From positions 186,001 through 250,000 of the forward strand of contig QJNS01000025.1 in the NCBI GenBank assembly GCA_004154925.1: DNA of 64,000 nt, given 5' to 3'. The translations under genes were made by a program, and so were the position numbers. Source of the DNA: Monosporascus cannonballus (Eukaryota; Ascomycota; Sordariomycetes; Xylariales). The notes below the pieces were generated by a model that was not told the DNA's origin, made no database searches, and saw only the letters and a list, made by a program, of their open reading frames with translations. Shown in pieces: positions 13,380-25,019 of the stretch. Position 1 is the first letter of the stretch. Every line of letters begins with the position of its first letter.

Positions 13380-13700
13380 AGGCTAATTGCCACGTTCGTA
13401 ATCTTAATTTTAAATAATTACAGAAAATTGCTGTTTAATACTGTAAACTTAAGGAAAAGTTAAAGGCCGTTATAAAGGCCGAAAAATTTGCCAAAATTTA
13501 TACCTGTTATATTTGGAAATAAAAGAAAATATGGTATAATAAAATAATAAAGGCCGTATTTCGTAGTATCGATAATTTGGAGGATCTGGAAAAATTAAAA
13601 CGTCATGAAAAATAAGCCGAACTGGAGGTTACCAAAACTATAACAGCGGAGGCCGTACCTCTTTTCGACTGGCCCAACTTAAAATCCACAAATTAATCGT
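13380..13700 (+). pseudogene. Antisense coiled-coil-like reading frame next to the 3' LTR of element A
   Basis: On the plus strand, opposite to pol, one frame from about 13,390 to 13,697 is interrupted only by TAA codons, all compatible with CAA-to-TAA change. It is rich in Lys, Glu and Ala, with pieces such as KLKEKLKAVIKAEKFAKIY, a Trp/Lys stretch, DNLEDLEKLKRHEK and AVPLFDWPNL. Composition differs from the surrounding AT noise. It recalls small Lys/Glu-rich proteins of unknown function that sit beside retrotransposon LTRs in other fungi, from memory only. The start is unknown. It might be an element-encoded antisense gene or a captured host fragment. Confidence 0.5.
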
Positions 13701-14429
13701 TTATTAATTAGAAAATTTTCGACCTTGTCGATTTCGGCGTTATTAATGAATTTTTTTTTAATAAACGCTAGGCACTAATAAGGTTTTTGACAGGTTCCTA
13801 AGTATTTTCGAAATCAGGGTGCTTTTTTTATTTAATTAGGGATTAAGTAAGTCCGTTTTGTTTTCGTATATCGAAAATCTTTTTTATTTCGTATATTTAT
13901 TTGTCGTTTATTTTTATATCGTTTTATACTGTATATATTTTAATTATATTCGTTATTAACTTAAATAAAGAAATATAAAAAATTGAATAAAGTTTAATTT
14001 TTAGTAAAAATTCTAATTAGTAATTATTTTCTGAAATTTTGTTAATAATTTTATATGGACTAATATACTTGAAATGGAGTTTTTTATTAAATCGTTTTAT
14101 TTAAATGTTTTTTATAATAAGGAAAACCATTTTCTCTTTTTTAAAAGTTTATTTTTTTAATTTCTTTTAGTTGTAATATTTATTTATTTAATTTTGTATA
14201 AATTCTAATTCCGTTTTTATTTCTTAATATAAGTATTTTAATTATCTTAACCTAAAAATTGTTTTAATATTAATTAAACCGTTATTATATGCCTTTTTTA
14301 AATTTTTAATATAAAACCAAAATTTGTGTTTATAAATATTATTTTAATATTTTCGTAATAACTGGTAATATAAATTATTTATACAATTCGCAATTTTTAA
14401 CCTAATTATTTTTATCCTAATTAATATAA

Positions 14430-14900
14430 TATCGTAAGCAAATTTTTAAAATTTAATTTGTTCGTTCAGTTTATTTATTTATTTAAGGATTAAATGTATT
14501 AAATACTTTGTAATTTAAACCGATTTATATTATTAAGTTTTGTCAAAATTTAAATGCGAATATTAATTCTTTATTTAAAATAGTTTCTATAAGTAATCCG
14601 TATTTGTTAAAAATATAATTAAAAAGATATATGCTATTTGTTTAGCGTTTATGTTTTTATAATATGGTAAAAAATAAGAAAATTTCGTAAATCGGTCGAC
14701 AATTACGAAAATGCTGTCGTAATATATTTTCGTAATTAGATTTTTTAATATAAGAAATTTAATAATAAAATCGAATATATTTAAATATTATAATCGTTTT
14801 GCGATTAGTAATAACTGTAATTTTCCGTACCGTTAATTTTATTTGAGAAAAAAAAATATATATGTTAAAGCCGTTTTAAGATTCTGTGGATTTTTGGATA
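14430..14900 (-). pseudogene. Integrase core relic of gypsy element A
   Basis: Minus-strand reading gives SIFVIVDRFTKFSYFLP near 14,670-14,725, the region with the first catalytic Asp of retroviral-type integrases, and TERTNQIL near 14,450-14,475, the conserved C-terminal part of the DDE core. Between them the frame is broken by stops that are mostly Gln or Trp codons changed by transitions. The fold is the rve integrase that inserts gypsy cDNA; this copy cannot function. It lies about 1.2 kb downstream of the reverse transcriptase motif, as expected. Confidence 0.8.
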
Positions 14901-15699
14901 TTTATGTAACTAATATTTATTAATTTTTCGTACTAAATCCTTTTAATATGCTTTTAGAACTTATATTTTATCCGTTGTTTAATTTTCTAGGAAATTATCT
15001 TTGTATTATTAAATTTTCTGATATATATCGAAAGGTACTACTCGAATTGTCGTAATTTATCGTAAATGTAAATATCTTTTTATAATAGTATCAAAAATTG
15101 TATAATTAATTTTAACCAATTTTCTTTTCGAAGTTTAATCGCTTACTTAAAGTATCTACTTTGGTATTTTTTAAGCTTTTCCTATAAATAATAACGAAAT
15201 CGAAATTTGTCAATTTTTTTATATATCTAAATTCTTATCTTATAAATTCTCTAGTCGTAATAAATCAGGTAAAACTTTAATAATTTATATAAATCTTAAT
15301 CTAATATAAATTTCCTTTTAAGAAATGCCTAAACTTTCGAAATACCATAATAATGACCATAAATTCCTTATTTGAAATATCGTAATTAAACTTAGTTCCT
15401 TTTAACTTATATAAAAAAAATACAATAAGGTGCAATTTGCCTTAATTATTTCGTTATCCGATTATTACGCCTAATACGTAATCCGAAATATCGGTTTTTA
15501 GTTTAATAAGGCGGTTTAGATTATATATAATTAATATTAACTTATTAATAATCGCATCCTTAATATCTTAAAATACTTTTTTCGTATTTGGCATTTAATT
15601 GAATTTTTTTATTTCGTAAAGTTTATTAAAAATATGGTTATTTTGTTAAAGTTTCGAATAAATTTCTTATAATAATTAACGAATTTAAAGAATATTTAT

Positions 15700-16300
15700 A
15701 TTTTTTTAACTATCGTTAATATTTGCTATATTATAATTATAGCTACTTTTTTAAGGTTTATTCTGATATATTTTAAAGTAATAATATGTTCTAGATATTC
15801 TACTTTTTATTTATAGAACTAACTTTTTTCTGTATTAATTAATAATCTTACGTTTTATAAAGCTTAAAAAATCTTATAAATATGTTTTGCATATGTTTTT
15901 TCCGTTTCTAAAAAGATAAAAATGTCCTCGAGATAGCAAACGACGAAAATATCGAGATATTCTCGTAATATACAGTTTATTATCCGTTAGAAGGTTGCTG
16001 GTACGTTTATAAGTTCTATTGGCGTAACTAAATACTTAAATAGTCCGTATTTCGTTTTAAAAGTTATTTTCTATTCGTATTTTTTTTAATTCTGATAAAG
16101 TTATATCCATCTTTAAGGTTAAGTACTATAAACTATTTAGCTTCGTAAAATCGGTTTTTTATTTTCGTAATTAGAAATAATAATATTCGATTTTTAATAA
16201 TGATATCGTTTAGTTATTAATAATTAACCATAAATCGCAATTTTTTATTTTTCTTAAATATAAAAAATATCGGATAACTTACTAGTAATTTTAAAGGTCG
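15700..16300 (-). pseudogene. Reverse transcriptase relic of gypsy element A
   Basis: On the minus strand the frame reads TKYGLFKYLV then INVPATF near 15,995-16,070, matching the gypsy block that ends in NAPATFQ. It then reads VCYLEDIFIF at about 15,913-15,942, the catalytic YxDD block with Glu in place of the first Asp. One-base shifts and transition-type stops interrupt it. These are motif matches to Ty3/gypsy polymerases, which copy element RNA into DNA in virus-like particles. The edges are approximate. Confidence 0.82.
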
Positions 16301-19008
16301 AATTTAATCTTTTTATAGCCGATTTTTCAGGTATTTTTTAAGAGTACGTAGTTCGTTTTCGTTAAAGTTATAAATGAGGTAAAATTTTGTCGAAAATCTT
16401 TTCTTAAAGATTATCTCATAATTTTATTCATTATGTTCTGACAATTTCGTATTAAGGTCTTTTTTAAAAAACTATTCGTATTTGTAATACTGGAATAATA
16501 TATTAATTAGATTTTCTAACCTTTAAGGCTATTGTTTTTGTTGTTTTAAATCGTTATTTAATTGTTTTAATTTCGTTTTGATGATAATAACGATACGTCG
16601 TATTTTTTAATGCTTGTTTTTTTTATATTTTGTCCCTTTAGGTAGTAAGGTTTTTATCGTATTCTTATGCCTATATTCGTTATTATTTTTAAGTAAATAT
16701 TAAAATCTTAATTTTTTTATCCGTTAATAGAATATACGGCGAACCTTACCTAGCTAGTTTTTTATTAATTAAGATTTCGTATTAACGTATCCATAATAAT
16801 CTTAAGATTATATCGTAATTTCCGAATAAAAGGATATCGAAATTAATTATTTAATATCGTTTTTAGATAAAAATCTCGAAATAATTAATTTCGCGTATGA
16901 TTTTTTTGTTATCGTAAAGGAATTTTTAATTTTCGGTATTCGTTACTGTATAAAATTTTAACTTATATCTCCATAATAATCTAAACTTATTAACCATATC
17001 CGGTATAATATAATTCCCGTCTAAAACTTCGCAATCTATTATTACGGTATATTAATATGTTCCGATTTATATATTCATTGTAATAAAGTAATTAGCGTTT
17101 CTTATTATCGCGTTTATAATCTTTTTCGGAAATTCTTTATAATTTTTTTCAATTTTGTTATTTTACGGCTTTTTTATAAGTAATCTTTTTTAACTCCTAT
17201 TCGAATTTATTAAACCTTATTTACATTTCTTCGTTTAATGTATTAAGTTGCTATATTTGTCGCTATTGCCGGCGTATTATTCCTTCGAATTATATTAATT
17301 ACTTTTGATTCTTTTACAATTTTGTCTTTAGCGAATAAATTATTTTCTTATGTTTGCGATTATATCCTATTATGCATCATTTTAATTATCGTTTTAAAAA
17401 CCTTCTATAAACTGACGTATTTCTTTTTTAATAATTTTTTTTTCGTAGGGATCTGTAATAAATATTAATTGAAAATAAAGGTCCGTAATAACTTTTTAAC
17501 AATATCTTTTTATCGTACGCTGGATTAACTTTTTTTTCGTTTAGTAATTATATTATTCAAAGTAACAAAAAAGGTTTTCTTACGGGCATTATTTTCTTTA
17601 GGATTAATTTTTTGTTTTAATCAGTTATTGGACATCTTTTAAGGCTATAATTCGAAAATGTCGATACCATTACTTATTGTTCTTATTATCTCCGGTACGG
17701 TTTAGAAAATCGAATCCTTTACAGTACATACGGGTAATTCGTTCGTAAATATATTACTTTTATTTTTCGTAATCGAGATATTTTATTATCGACAATATAT
17801 AACGTATATTTTATTGTATTAATCAAGGTTTTCGGCACAAATTTCTTATATCCAGTTCCGATATTCGCGTAATTATCCTTGTAATATTTTTTATTATGTT
17901 CGCGATATTTATTAAGTTAGTTTTCTAGCTTTTCGTATTTTTCGTCGAATTCTTTATCGTAATAATCCCTATTAAGCTTTTTGCTATAGATCTGATACGT
18001 ATTTGGCTTGGATTATATTAATAATTTTGTTATCGTTTTCTTAATTATTTCTTGGTTATCCTTCCGATACAGGTATTTAATTATTTTATCGTAGCCTTTT
18101 AGATTTTTTACATTTGTAAATCTTATATCCCATTTTGCTATAATTAAGGCACTTAATCTAGCTTTAGTTTTATTTATAGGTAACGTTAAATTCCATAAAT
18201 CCTAGCGCCGTTCCGTAAGAAATAAAGGGCGTATTTCGTTTTTTCCTCTGGTTAGGCTTATTATACCCCGATCGTAAGGCATATTATTTTTTTTTCTTTT
18301 ATCGTTTTTCAAATTGTCAATTGTTAATCTTAATTACCTTTGTAATGTACCGGTTTAGAGCAATTAATCGTTTAATTCGAATAATTTTATTTTTTATATT
18401 ATTTTTTAATCCCTTATAAAATATGTCGATAAAAATGTCGACCTTATTATTTCTCCATTTTGCCTTAGCCGTAAAGCTTTTAAATATTATAACGTACTTA
18501 GACATAAATTCTTTTTATTAAAAATATAAGAATTATTAAATTATAAATCGTTTTTTATTCGAATTGCCGAAATTATTACGTACTTTATTCTCGAAATTAA
18601 TATAAAATAAAAAAGTTTTATTAATAAACTTTTCTTTATCTAATGTTCCTATTTCTAGGAAATTTCTTATAATAAGTTTACATTAATTAATAATATTTTT
18701 CGTTAAATATGTTTTTATTATTAGGACCTTATCCGCCGGATTACTAAAATCTAAAAAACGAAAATAAATTTGCGCCTAAATTAAAATGATTGAAAGGTTA
18801 CCGTTTTTGTTATAAGGTTCCGGTTTTTTTGGTTTTATACGGGCGAAAAAGGTTTAAGTAAATAACGTAGCTTTAATTTGTCGGATCTTTTTCTTTAATT
18901 CCTAAATTTAAGCCTAAAAATGTTAAATAAAAGTTTTTTAAATACTGGTCGATATTTTAATAATATTAAATATTATTTAGAATTTAATAATATTATTAAA
19001 TAAAAATT

Positions 19009-19418
19009 TGTAATATATAATAATTAAATAATTTAATTAATTATTAAACTTTAATTATACGGATTTATATTAATAAAAATATTATAAAAATTTAAATAAT
19101 AAATATAATAATATTTTATATTTTATAATATTAAGAAAATTTTATTATAAATGATTAATATTAATAAATATTATAAATTAAACTTATTTAAATTATGTAA
19201 ATAAATGGCATATTATATTTTAATATAATTACCTTTAATTTTAAAATTTATTAAATTTGTTAACGATTTCGGCGATCCAAGATTTGCTAAATTCGCCAGC
19301 GCTCCTGGCGATCCAAGACTTGTTGGACTCGTCAGCGATCTTGGCGATCACGTGACTTAGAGCGTCCCCATTCTCTTCCTAATCGTTTTTGGCTGCGCTA
19401 AGCAGTTGGGTCATAACA
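19009..19418 (-). repeat. 5' LTR of gypsy element A
   Basis: This is the partner of 12,714-13,121 and keeps more of the original bases: on the minus strand it starts TGTTATGACCCAACTGC and ends TATATATTACA. The TG and CA termini are visible here. Differences between the two copies are chiefly C/T and G/A, and both carry the GC-richer core with cacgtgactt. Confidence 0.8.
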
Positions 19419-21429
19419 TATAACCGTAATTTAATCTAAAACTCGCATTTTTCAACCTATATAGTAAATGCTATAATTATGTTTTTAGGCCTATTATTTT
19501 TTTATTTTACTAAAATATTTGATTTTTTAATTAATATATAAATTGGTAGTTTTTAATAATAGTATTTTTAAAATAATATTATGCTTAAAAATATAGGCGA
19601 TATTTCACGAAATTCGTTTTTAATATTTTTAAATTTATAATAGAAAGTTTTTAGTTTTTTAAAAACTCTTTTATGTTCGTATTAAATTAGTTTGTATTTA
19701 CTATGCGTAATTCGAAAAAATTCGATTTATATTTTTAAGAAATTCAAACTTTTATTATTATTATAAATAAAATAAAATAATTTTCTAGTTTTAAATTAAT
19801 TATAGCTTTAAAAATTTTCTTTTTAAATAAAAAGAAAATTTCGATTTAATTTCATAATTCATTGATTATTTCGTATAAAGTTTTATAAGTTAAAGTTTTT
19901 AAATATTTTAGTTTTAAAAAGTTTTCAGATTTTTTAATTTTTGTATTATTTAGCTTAAGAGAATTTTTATTTACATACGTTTTAAATAAAATATTTAATA
20001 TATTAATCGTTTTTATATATGAAGTATATTTTTTGTTATATTTGGATTATGGTTTTAAGATTGAGTTTATTTCTAAAATGAAAAAATAGTTTTTCTTTTT
20101 GATTTACATTTTGGTATTATGTTTTTCGAATTATATGATTAAAAATTATATTTTCGAAAAAAATGTTTTCATATTTAGAAATTTATATTGGACGTAAAGT
20201 ATCGAAAAGTAATATAAATACTCTTACGATATAATCTTTTAATTTTATTTTAATTTAGAGTATAAATAATGGAACATAAGATATTTTGGCCATTGTAACA
20301 TTTCTGTATATCGATATTCGTTATCCGGTTCGGTCAGTTTTTTTCGTCTTATTTAGACCAAAAATTATATTCTTTTTTCGTTTTAAAATAAACACTACAA
20401 TTATTAAAATAGCAGGTAATAAAATATATGAAGTTATCAGAATTTATTAATATTCTTTTTGGATAAATGGTATATTTTGAAAATTTGTAAGATTTCGGCG
20501 ATAAGTATTTATAATTATTAATATCTAGTTAAAATTAAACGTTTTTATCGTATATTTTGCATTTTTGTACAGCGAAGTAACAAAAGTATTCTAATTTTAT
20601 AGTTATTTTAAAAACCCTTTATTTTAGATAATATTTATAGGCTTTAACTTTAATGTTTTAATAAATTATATAATTTTAGTAATTTGAGATGTCGTTTAAA
20701 ATTTAAATAATTATAGCAATAATAAAGTTTAGTTAAAAAGAAATCGAGATAATTTTTTTCTTTTCTATCTTACTATTAGTTTCTTATTTAACCATTTTGT
20801 TTTTTTAGGGTTAAAGAATTTTTCTCTTTTTAAAATCTCTTTTTGCTAGAAAACGATATTAGTTTTTGAAATGCGTTTTTTTACTATAATTGAAATATTT
20901 TATATTAGGCTTATTTTTTTACTGCTTTTTCCAAGCGGAATTTGTTTTTTTTCAAGGTTTGCTCTTATCTTTTATTGTTCGATTACTAGAGTTTTTATCG
21001 TTATTTCGTTTATCCGTTTCTTTTTTTTAAATATCGATTAAAAATATGCTTATCCGCAATAATAATTTGGTCGATATATTTTATATAGGATTTTATTTTT
21101 AGTTTCACATATAATTTGTTCTTAATTTAAGGTTTTAAGTTATTATAATAAGCATAAAATAATGAGTTTTGAATATGCTAAAAATAATTACTAAATGATT
21201 AAATTCGACTATATATTTAAATACGAATTTAATTTCGCAAGAAAAATAAAAGTATTTAATTATATATTATTTTTTATTTAAACTTTTAAACAAATTTCGT
21301 ATTTAATTTAGAAATATGTATATTTAATAAAAATATAATTAATATTATTTAAAAAGTTATCGAAGTAATTTTACAAATAACTTTTATAAAAGGCTTAAAC
21401 TATAAAAATGTGAGAATATAGCCCTTATA

Positions 21430-21610
21430 AGGATAAGGCTAGTAGCCGACCAGCCACCGATCAGCCACCGACCTACTTACTAATATAAATCCACTATCTA
21501 GCAGTTAATGCGAAACGCTAGATGGAAGTAACCTAATACACTTACTTTTTGAAATACGCTTTGCGACTAGTCGGAGATCATCTTATTTAGCTCACAGCTG
21601 TCTATTATCT
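21430..21610. other. Less AT-rich island before LTR element R2
   Basis: About 180 bp with near-normal composition sits inside the RIP block. It contains a short imperfect repetition of the ccgaccagccaccgatcagc type. There is no coding frame. It may be single-copy DNA trapped between insertions, which RIP would spare. Nothing else can be said. Confidence 0.4.
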
Positions 21611-21650
21611 TATAAAAAACCTTTTTAGTAAATAGTAAAATGGGGCAGGA

Positions 21651-21909
21651 TATTACGCCCATAATCAGGCTCGGCTAATTAAAAAGCCCGGGTTTCGCAT
21701 ATATATTAAGTAGTTCTTTTTCGTCATAAATTCAACCCTTAAGCATTATTAACGATTATTATCTCTTAGTATATTTTCTATTATTTTAGTTATCGAGGTT
21801 CAATATTATTAATATAATCGGATTAAGTTTTTCATTTCGATAATCTCTTTCTATATCGTGATATAACTTGCTTATCCGCATTAATCAAGATTAATTCCTT
21901 TCTACCCCA
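21651..21909 (+). repeat. LTR R2, left copy (strongly RIP-mutated)
   Basis: These 259 bp align end to end with 23,815-24,068. It begins TATTACGCCC where the partner has TGTTACACCC and ends ctaccccaa. Shared landmarks are ctcggctaat-agaaagccc, a tatattaag TATA-like box and cttatccgca. Nearly all differences from the partner are C-to-T or G-to-A in this copy. Confidence 0.75.
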
Positions 21910-22719
21910 ACTATCTAACTAAATTATAATTATTATTTTTTAATAATTGTTATTTAAAAACCTTTATAAAATTTCAAATAAAATTAGATTTATATTAGAA
22001 ATCCTTTTATATTAGTGTATTTATTATAAGGCTTAAAACTGGTTAATTTAGAAATCTTAGGTTTTAATATTTTATAGTAGGTAAAAAATGAAATAAGGTT
22101 TTCCCGCAATTTATTTACGTCGAATAGTAATAAAATCGAAATTCTTTTTAGCATTAGTTTTACGCTAAATAAAGATAGTTAGGAACCACTTTCTTAATTC
22201 TATCTTTTAGCGAAATTAAGACGAAAAAATACCGGTTTTTTTAACAAATCAAATTTTTTTTCTTTTAAGTTCTAGACTTTTTAAACGAAGAAGTTTAAAT
22301 TTTTTTTCGTAATAAGTTTTTTTTCCTTTTAGACTCCGGCTCTATACTTCTTTTTTATTTTCTCTTTAACCACTTTTTTTCGATTTCTTTTTTTATATTT
22401 TAATAGTATTTTTAAAGGCCGAGATAAATTATTATTAGAGTTGTAAGGATGATAGGCTTCTTTAAAACCGAATAATAAAAGTTATTATATTGTTTATTAA
22501 TTCAAAATTTCTTTCGATTAAGAGTAAATCATTTCATTTAGTTGTGAAATTTTTACTAATTAATAACGGGAATCGGGTTTATTATTTGTTTTCTAAATAT
22601 CGTTTGACATTATTTTTTATATTAAATTTAAAAGAATTCACATTTTAATTAAACTGTAAATTATTTATCGGCTATTAATTAAAGAAATATAAAAATGTAA
22701 CTAACTTATTATATATTTA

Positions 22720-23085
22720 TTTAAAAATATATATAATATTCGAAATAAGGTTTTAATCTACACATATTAATAAAGTGAAAAATAATTTCGTTATTTATTC
22801 GTTAAAAAGATTTAAAGATTTTTTCATAATTAAAAGTTAATATTTTTAATTAAAAATTTAAATTAATAATTACGAAACCAAATTAAGATTATAATTATTT
22901 ATAAAAAAGATTATTTCGTTATATATTTATTTTTTTTAAATAAATATATAGTATATTTATATAATCTATATAATTTAATGAATTTATTAGATTATTTAGA
23001 TTACGTTAACTAGGCGAAGAACTTTTATCCGAAGTTTAGCCGAGATAAGTCTACGCTAGGCCTTAAAGATAGATCCTTTTAAGAC
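22720..23085. repeat. Dispersed repeat R4, copy 2
   Basis: This is the partner of 8,765-9,130 in the same orientation. The last 80 bp (around ggcgaagaac and cgctaggccttaaag) are less mutated here. It lies inside element R2 and is probably part of its body. Confidence 0.65.
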
Positions 23086-23814
23086 AGGAAAATCTGTTGC
23101 TGTAATAGTATATAGGAAGTTTTTCGAATTTTTTAAATAAAATTTTAAGTTAATATAGTTAAATTAAAATTCGGCAAAATCATCGAGCGTAACACTTTTA
23201 TAATTGCGATAACGTAAATATTACGTATATTATATAGCTATAGGGCGTTTTAAGGTAATTTAATATAACAAAGCTTGTTTAGTTATATTTTACCTTATAT
23301 AACCTCTTATTATCATATTGTAATTATTAAACAATTACGAATAATTAAATTTAAAATTTTTTGTAGTTATAATATAACTAATTTAAATTCTATAAGTTTA
23401 ATACTTTATATATATTAAATATAAGTTGATATATATATAATTTGTTTCGAATTGTTTTAAAAAAGTTTAAAATGAATACGATTAAATTTAAGTTTAAGAA
23501 ATAGGCGATCGTAACGCTTTTATAGGTGTAGTAATATAATTATTAATCGTATTATCGTATATCGGATTTCTTTAATATATTTTATATAAAAAAACTCGCT
23601 TAAGAATATTTTTTAGTCGTACAGATTACTCTTTTTGTATTATAACTATAAAAAGATTAAGATCAGCTGAATTTGCAACGCCTTTATAGCTATAACGTAA
23701 TAACCATAGCCGGTACGAGCAAAAACATAGCTCGACAGGTTTTTTCTATATCGAATTACCTTTGAAAAGCTTATAGCTAAATATTATATTGAAGTGAAGC
23801 GGGGTGTTACACCC

Positions 23815-24068
23815 ATGATCAGACTCGGCTAATCAGAAAGCCCGAGTTTCGCATGTATATTAAGAAGTTCTTTTTCGCCATGGGTTCAACCCTCAGGGCA
23901 TCACCAGCACCATCACCACTCAGCATGTCTTCCGTCATTTTTTTCAGTCATCAAGGTTCAACACCATCAATACAATCGGATTCAGTTCTTCATTTTTCGA
24001 CAGTCCCATTCCGTACCGTGACATAAAATGCTTATCCGCACTGATCAAGACCAATTCTCCCTACCCCA
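23815..24068 (+). repeat. LTR R2, right copy (almost free of RIP)
   Basis: A 254-bp copy begins TGTTACACCCATGATCAGAC and ends ctaccccaa. Unlike its partner it is rich in CpA and TpG, for example catcaccagcaccatcacc. It contains a tatattaag box at about 23,857, consistent with an LTR promoter. A purine tract precedes it. Composition is near normal although both sides are AT-rich. Confidence 0.75.
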
Positions 24069-24329
24069 ATTCAATATATAGCAGTTATGTTATTACAGCT
24101 ATAAAAAAATTCTAGATTAAAAATAATATTAATCAATTGTTTTTTTTATTTTTTTAACAAAATTTATTTCGATTTAAATATTATATATATTAATAAAAAG
24201 CCTTTTTAAAACTTTATTTAAATATAATTCTTTTTATTTTTTAATTATTTACCATTATTATTTTATTTGTAAATTTTAATTTTTTTAAAAAAAACTTTAT
24301 ATAAAACGGTACTAATTAATACCAAAAAT

Positions 24330-24488
24330 CATAACTTATTATTAGGCTCTATTTTGGAGGTTTTATTATTTTTATAGTTTTTTTTTTTTTACAAATTAGC
24401 TTAATGTAGTACTAAAAGCTACTCAGCTACAGCTTCGCCGTAGGTGCAGCTACAACCTCCAAAATAGAGCCTAATTCTAATAAGACAA
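24330..24488. mobile_element. Hairpin element R3, copy 1 (MITE-like)
   Basis: A perfect 22-bp inverted repeat has arms at 24,341-24,362 and 24,454-24,475, separated by about 91 bp; similarity extends a few bases outward. The right inner part is GC-richer (cttcgccgtaggtgcagc). A second copy lies at about 37,825-38,009, and about 50 bp to the left of both copies also align. The size and inverted ends suggest a miniature inverted-repeat element or the folded end of a larger DNA transposon. No transposase is seen. Confidence 0.6.
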
Positions 24489-25019
24489 TTCTTTTTTATC
24501 GTAATTATCACGTTATTGTTCTATTTATTAAAAAAGTATCCCGACAAGCGCTAGTCAAATTAAATAACGCACTTAACTACTATGCTATCTAAATTACTAT
24601 ACAATTTCTATATAATTAAAATATAACAAGAGTTAAATACGGTTAATAAAGATACAGTTTTAAAAACGCGTTTTATAATAACGTTAAATATTAATTTAAT
24701 AATTTATATGTTCTTTTTCGTTAGTAATAAGATTTATTGCTATTATATTATTAATTTAAATATAATCTTTTGGCATTTTTTATTTAAGAAGTTTTATTTT
24801 CTTTAATAAGCATTTTAGTTTTTTCTAGTTTGATTTAAGCTATATAGTTAGCGTTTATAATTAACATTTATAAAAATATAACGAAATTAGAAAAGAATTT
24901 AGAAAAATATTTATCATGATTGCAGAATTTCGCCTTCTATAATAATGCAAAAATATTATATTATCGTTACCGATATTGTTAAGTTGCAAAGATGTGAGAT
25001 GATCATGATTAATGCATTT

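Larger units (their letters stand above)
12714..19418 (-). mobile_element. Near full-length RIP-inactivated Ty3/gypsy retrotransposon A
   Basis: Two direct LTRs of 408 and 410 bp bound a 6,705-bp element. The polypurine tract next to the left LTR and the pol motifs both place the element on the minus strand, with its 5' LTR on the right. Flanking pentamers are aataa and tataa, a likely 5-bp target duplication with one mismatch. Reverse transcriptase, then integrase, follow in gypsy order. The gag and protease region (about 16.6-19.0 kb) is too decayed to recognise, and no primer binding site can be read. Every frame is full of stops, mostly from Gln and Trp codons, so the element is dead. Confidence 0.82.
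21651..24068 (+). mobile_element. Short LTR-flanked element R2 without visible proteins (TRIM/LARD-like)
   Basis: Two direct LTRs of 259 and 254 bp enclose about 1.9 kb. A purine-rich tract, gaagtgaagcgggg, lies directly before the right LTR, fitting a plus-strand element with its 3' LTR on the right. The interior has no reverse transcriptase or integrase motif that I can read but contains dispersed repeat R4. Flanking pentamers (cagga; attca) do not match, so this could be an internally deleted element, a non-autonomous one, or two separate insertions that happen to be in tandem. Confidence 0.55.
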
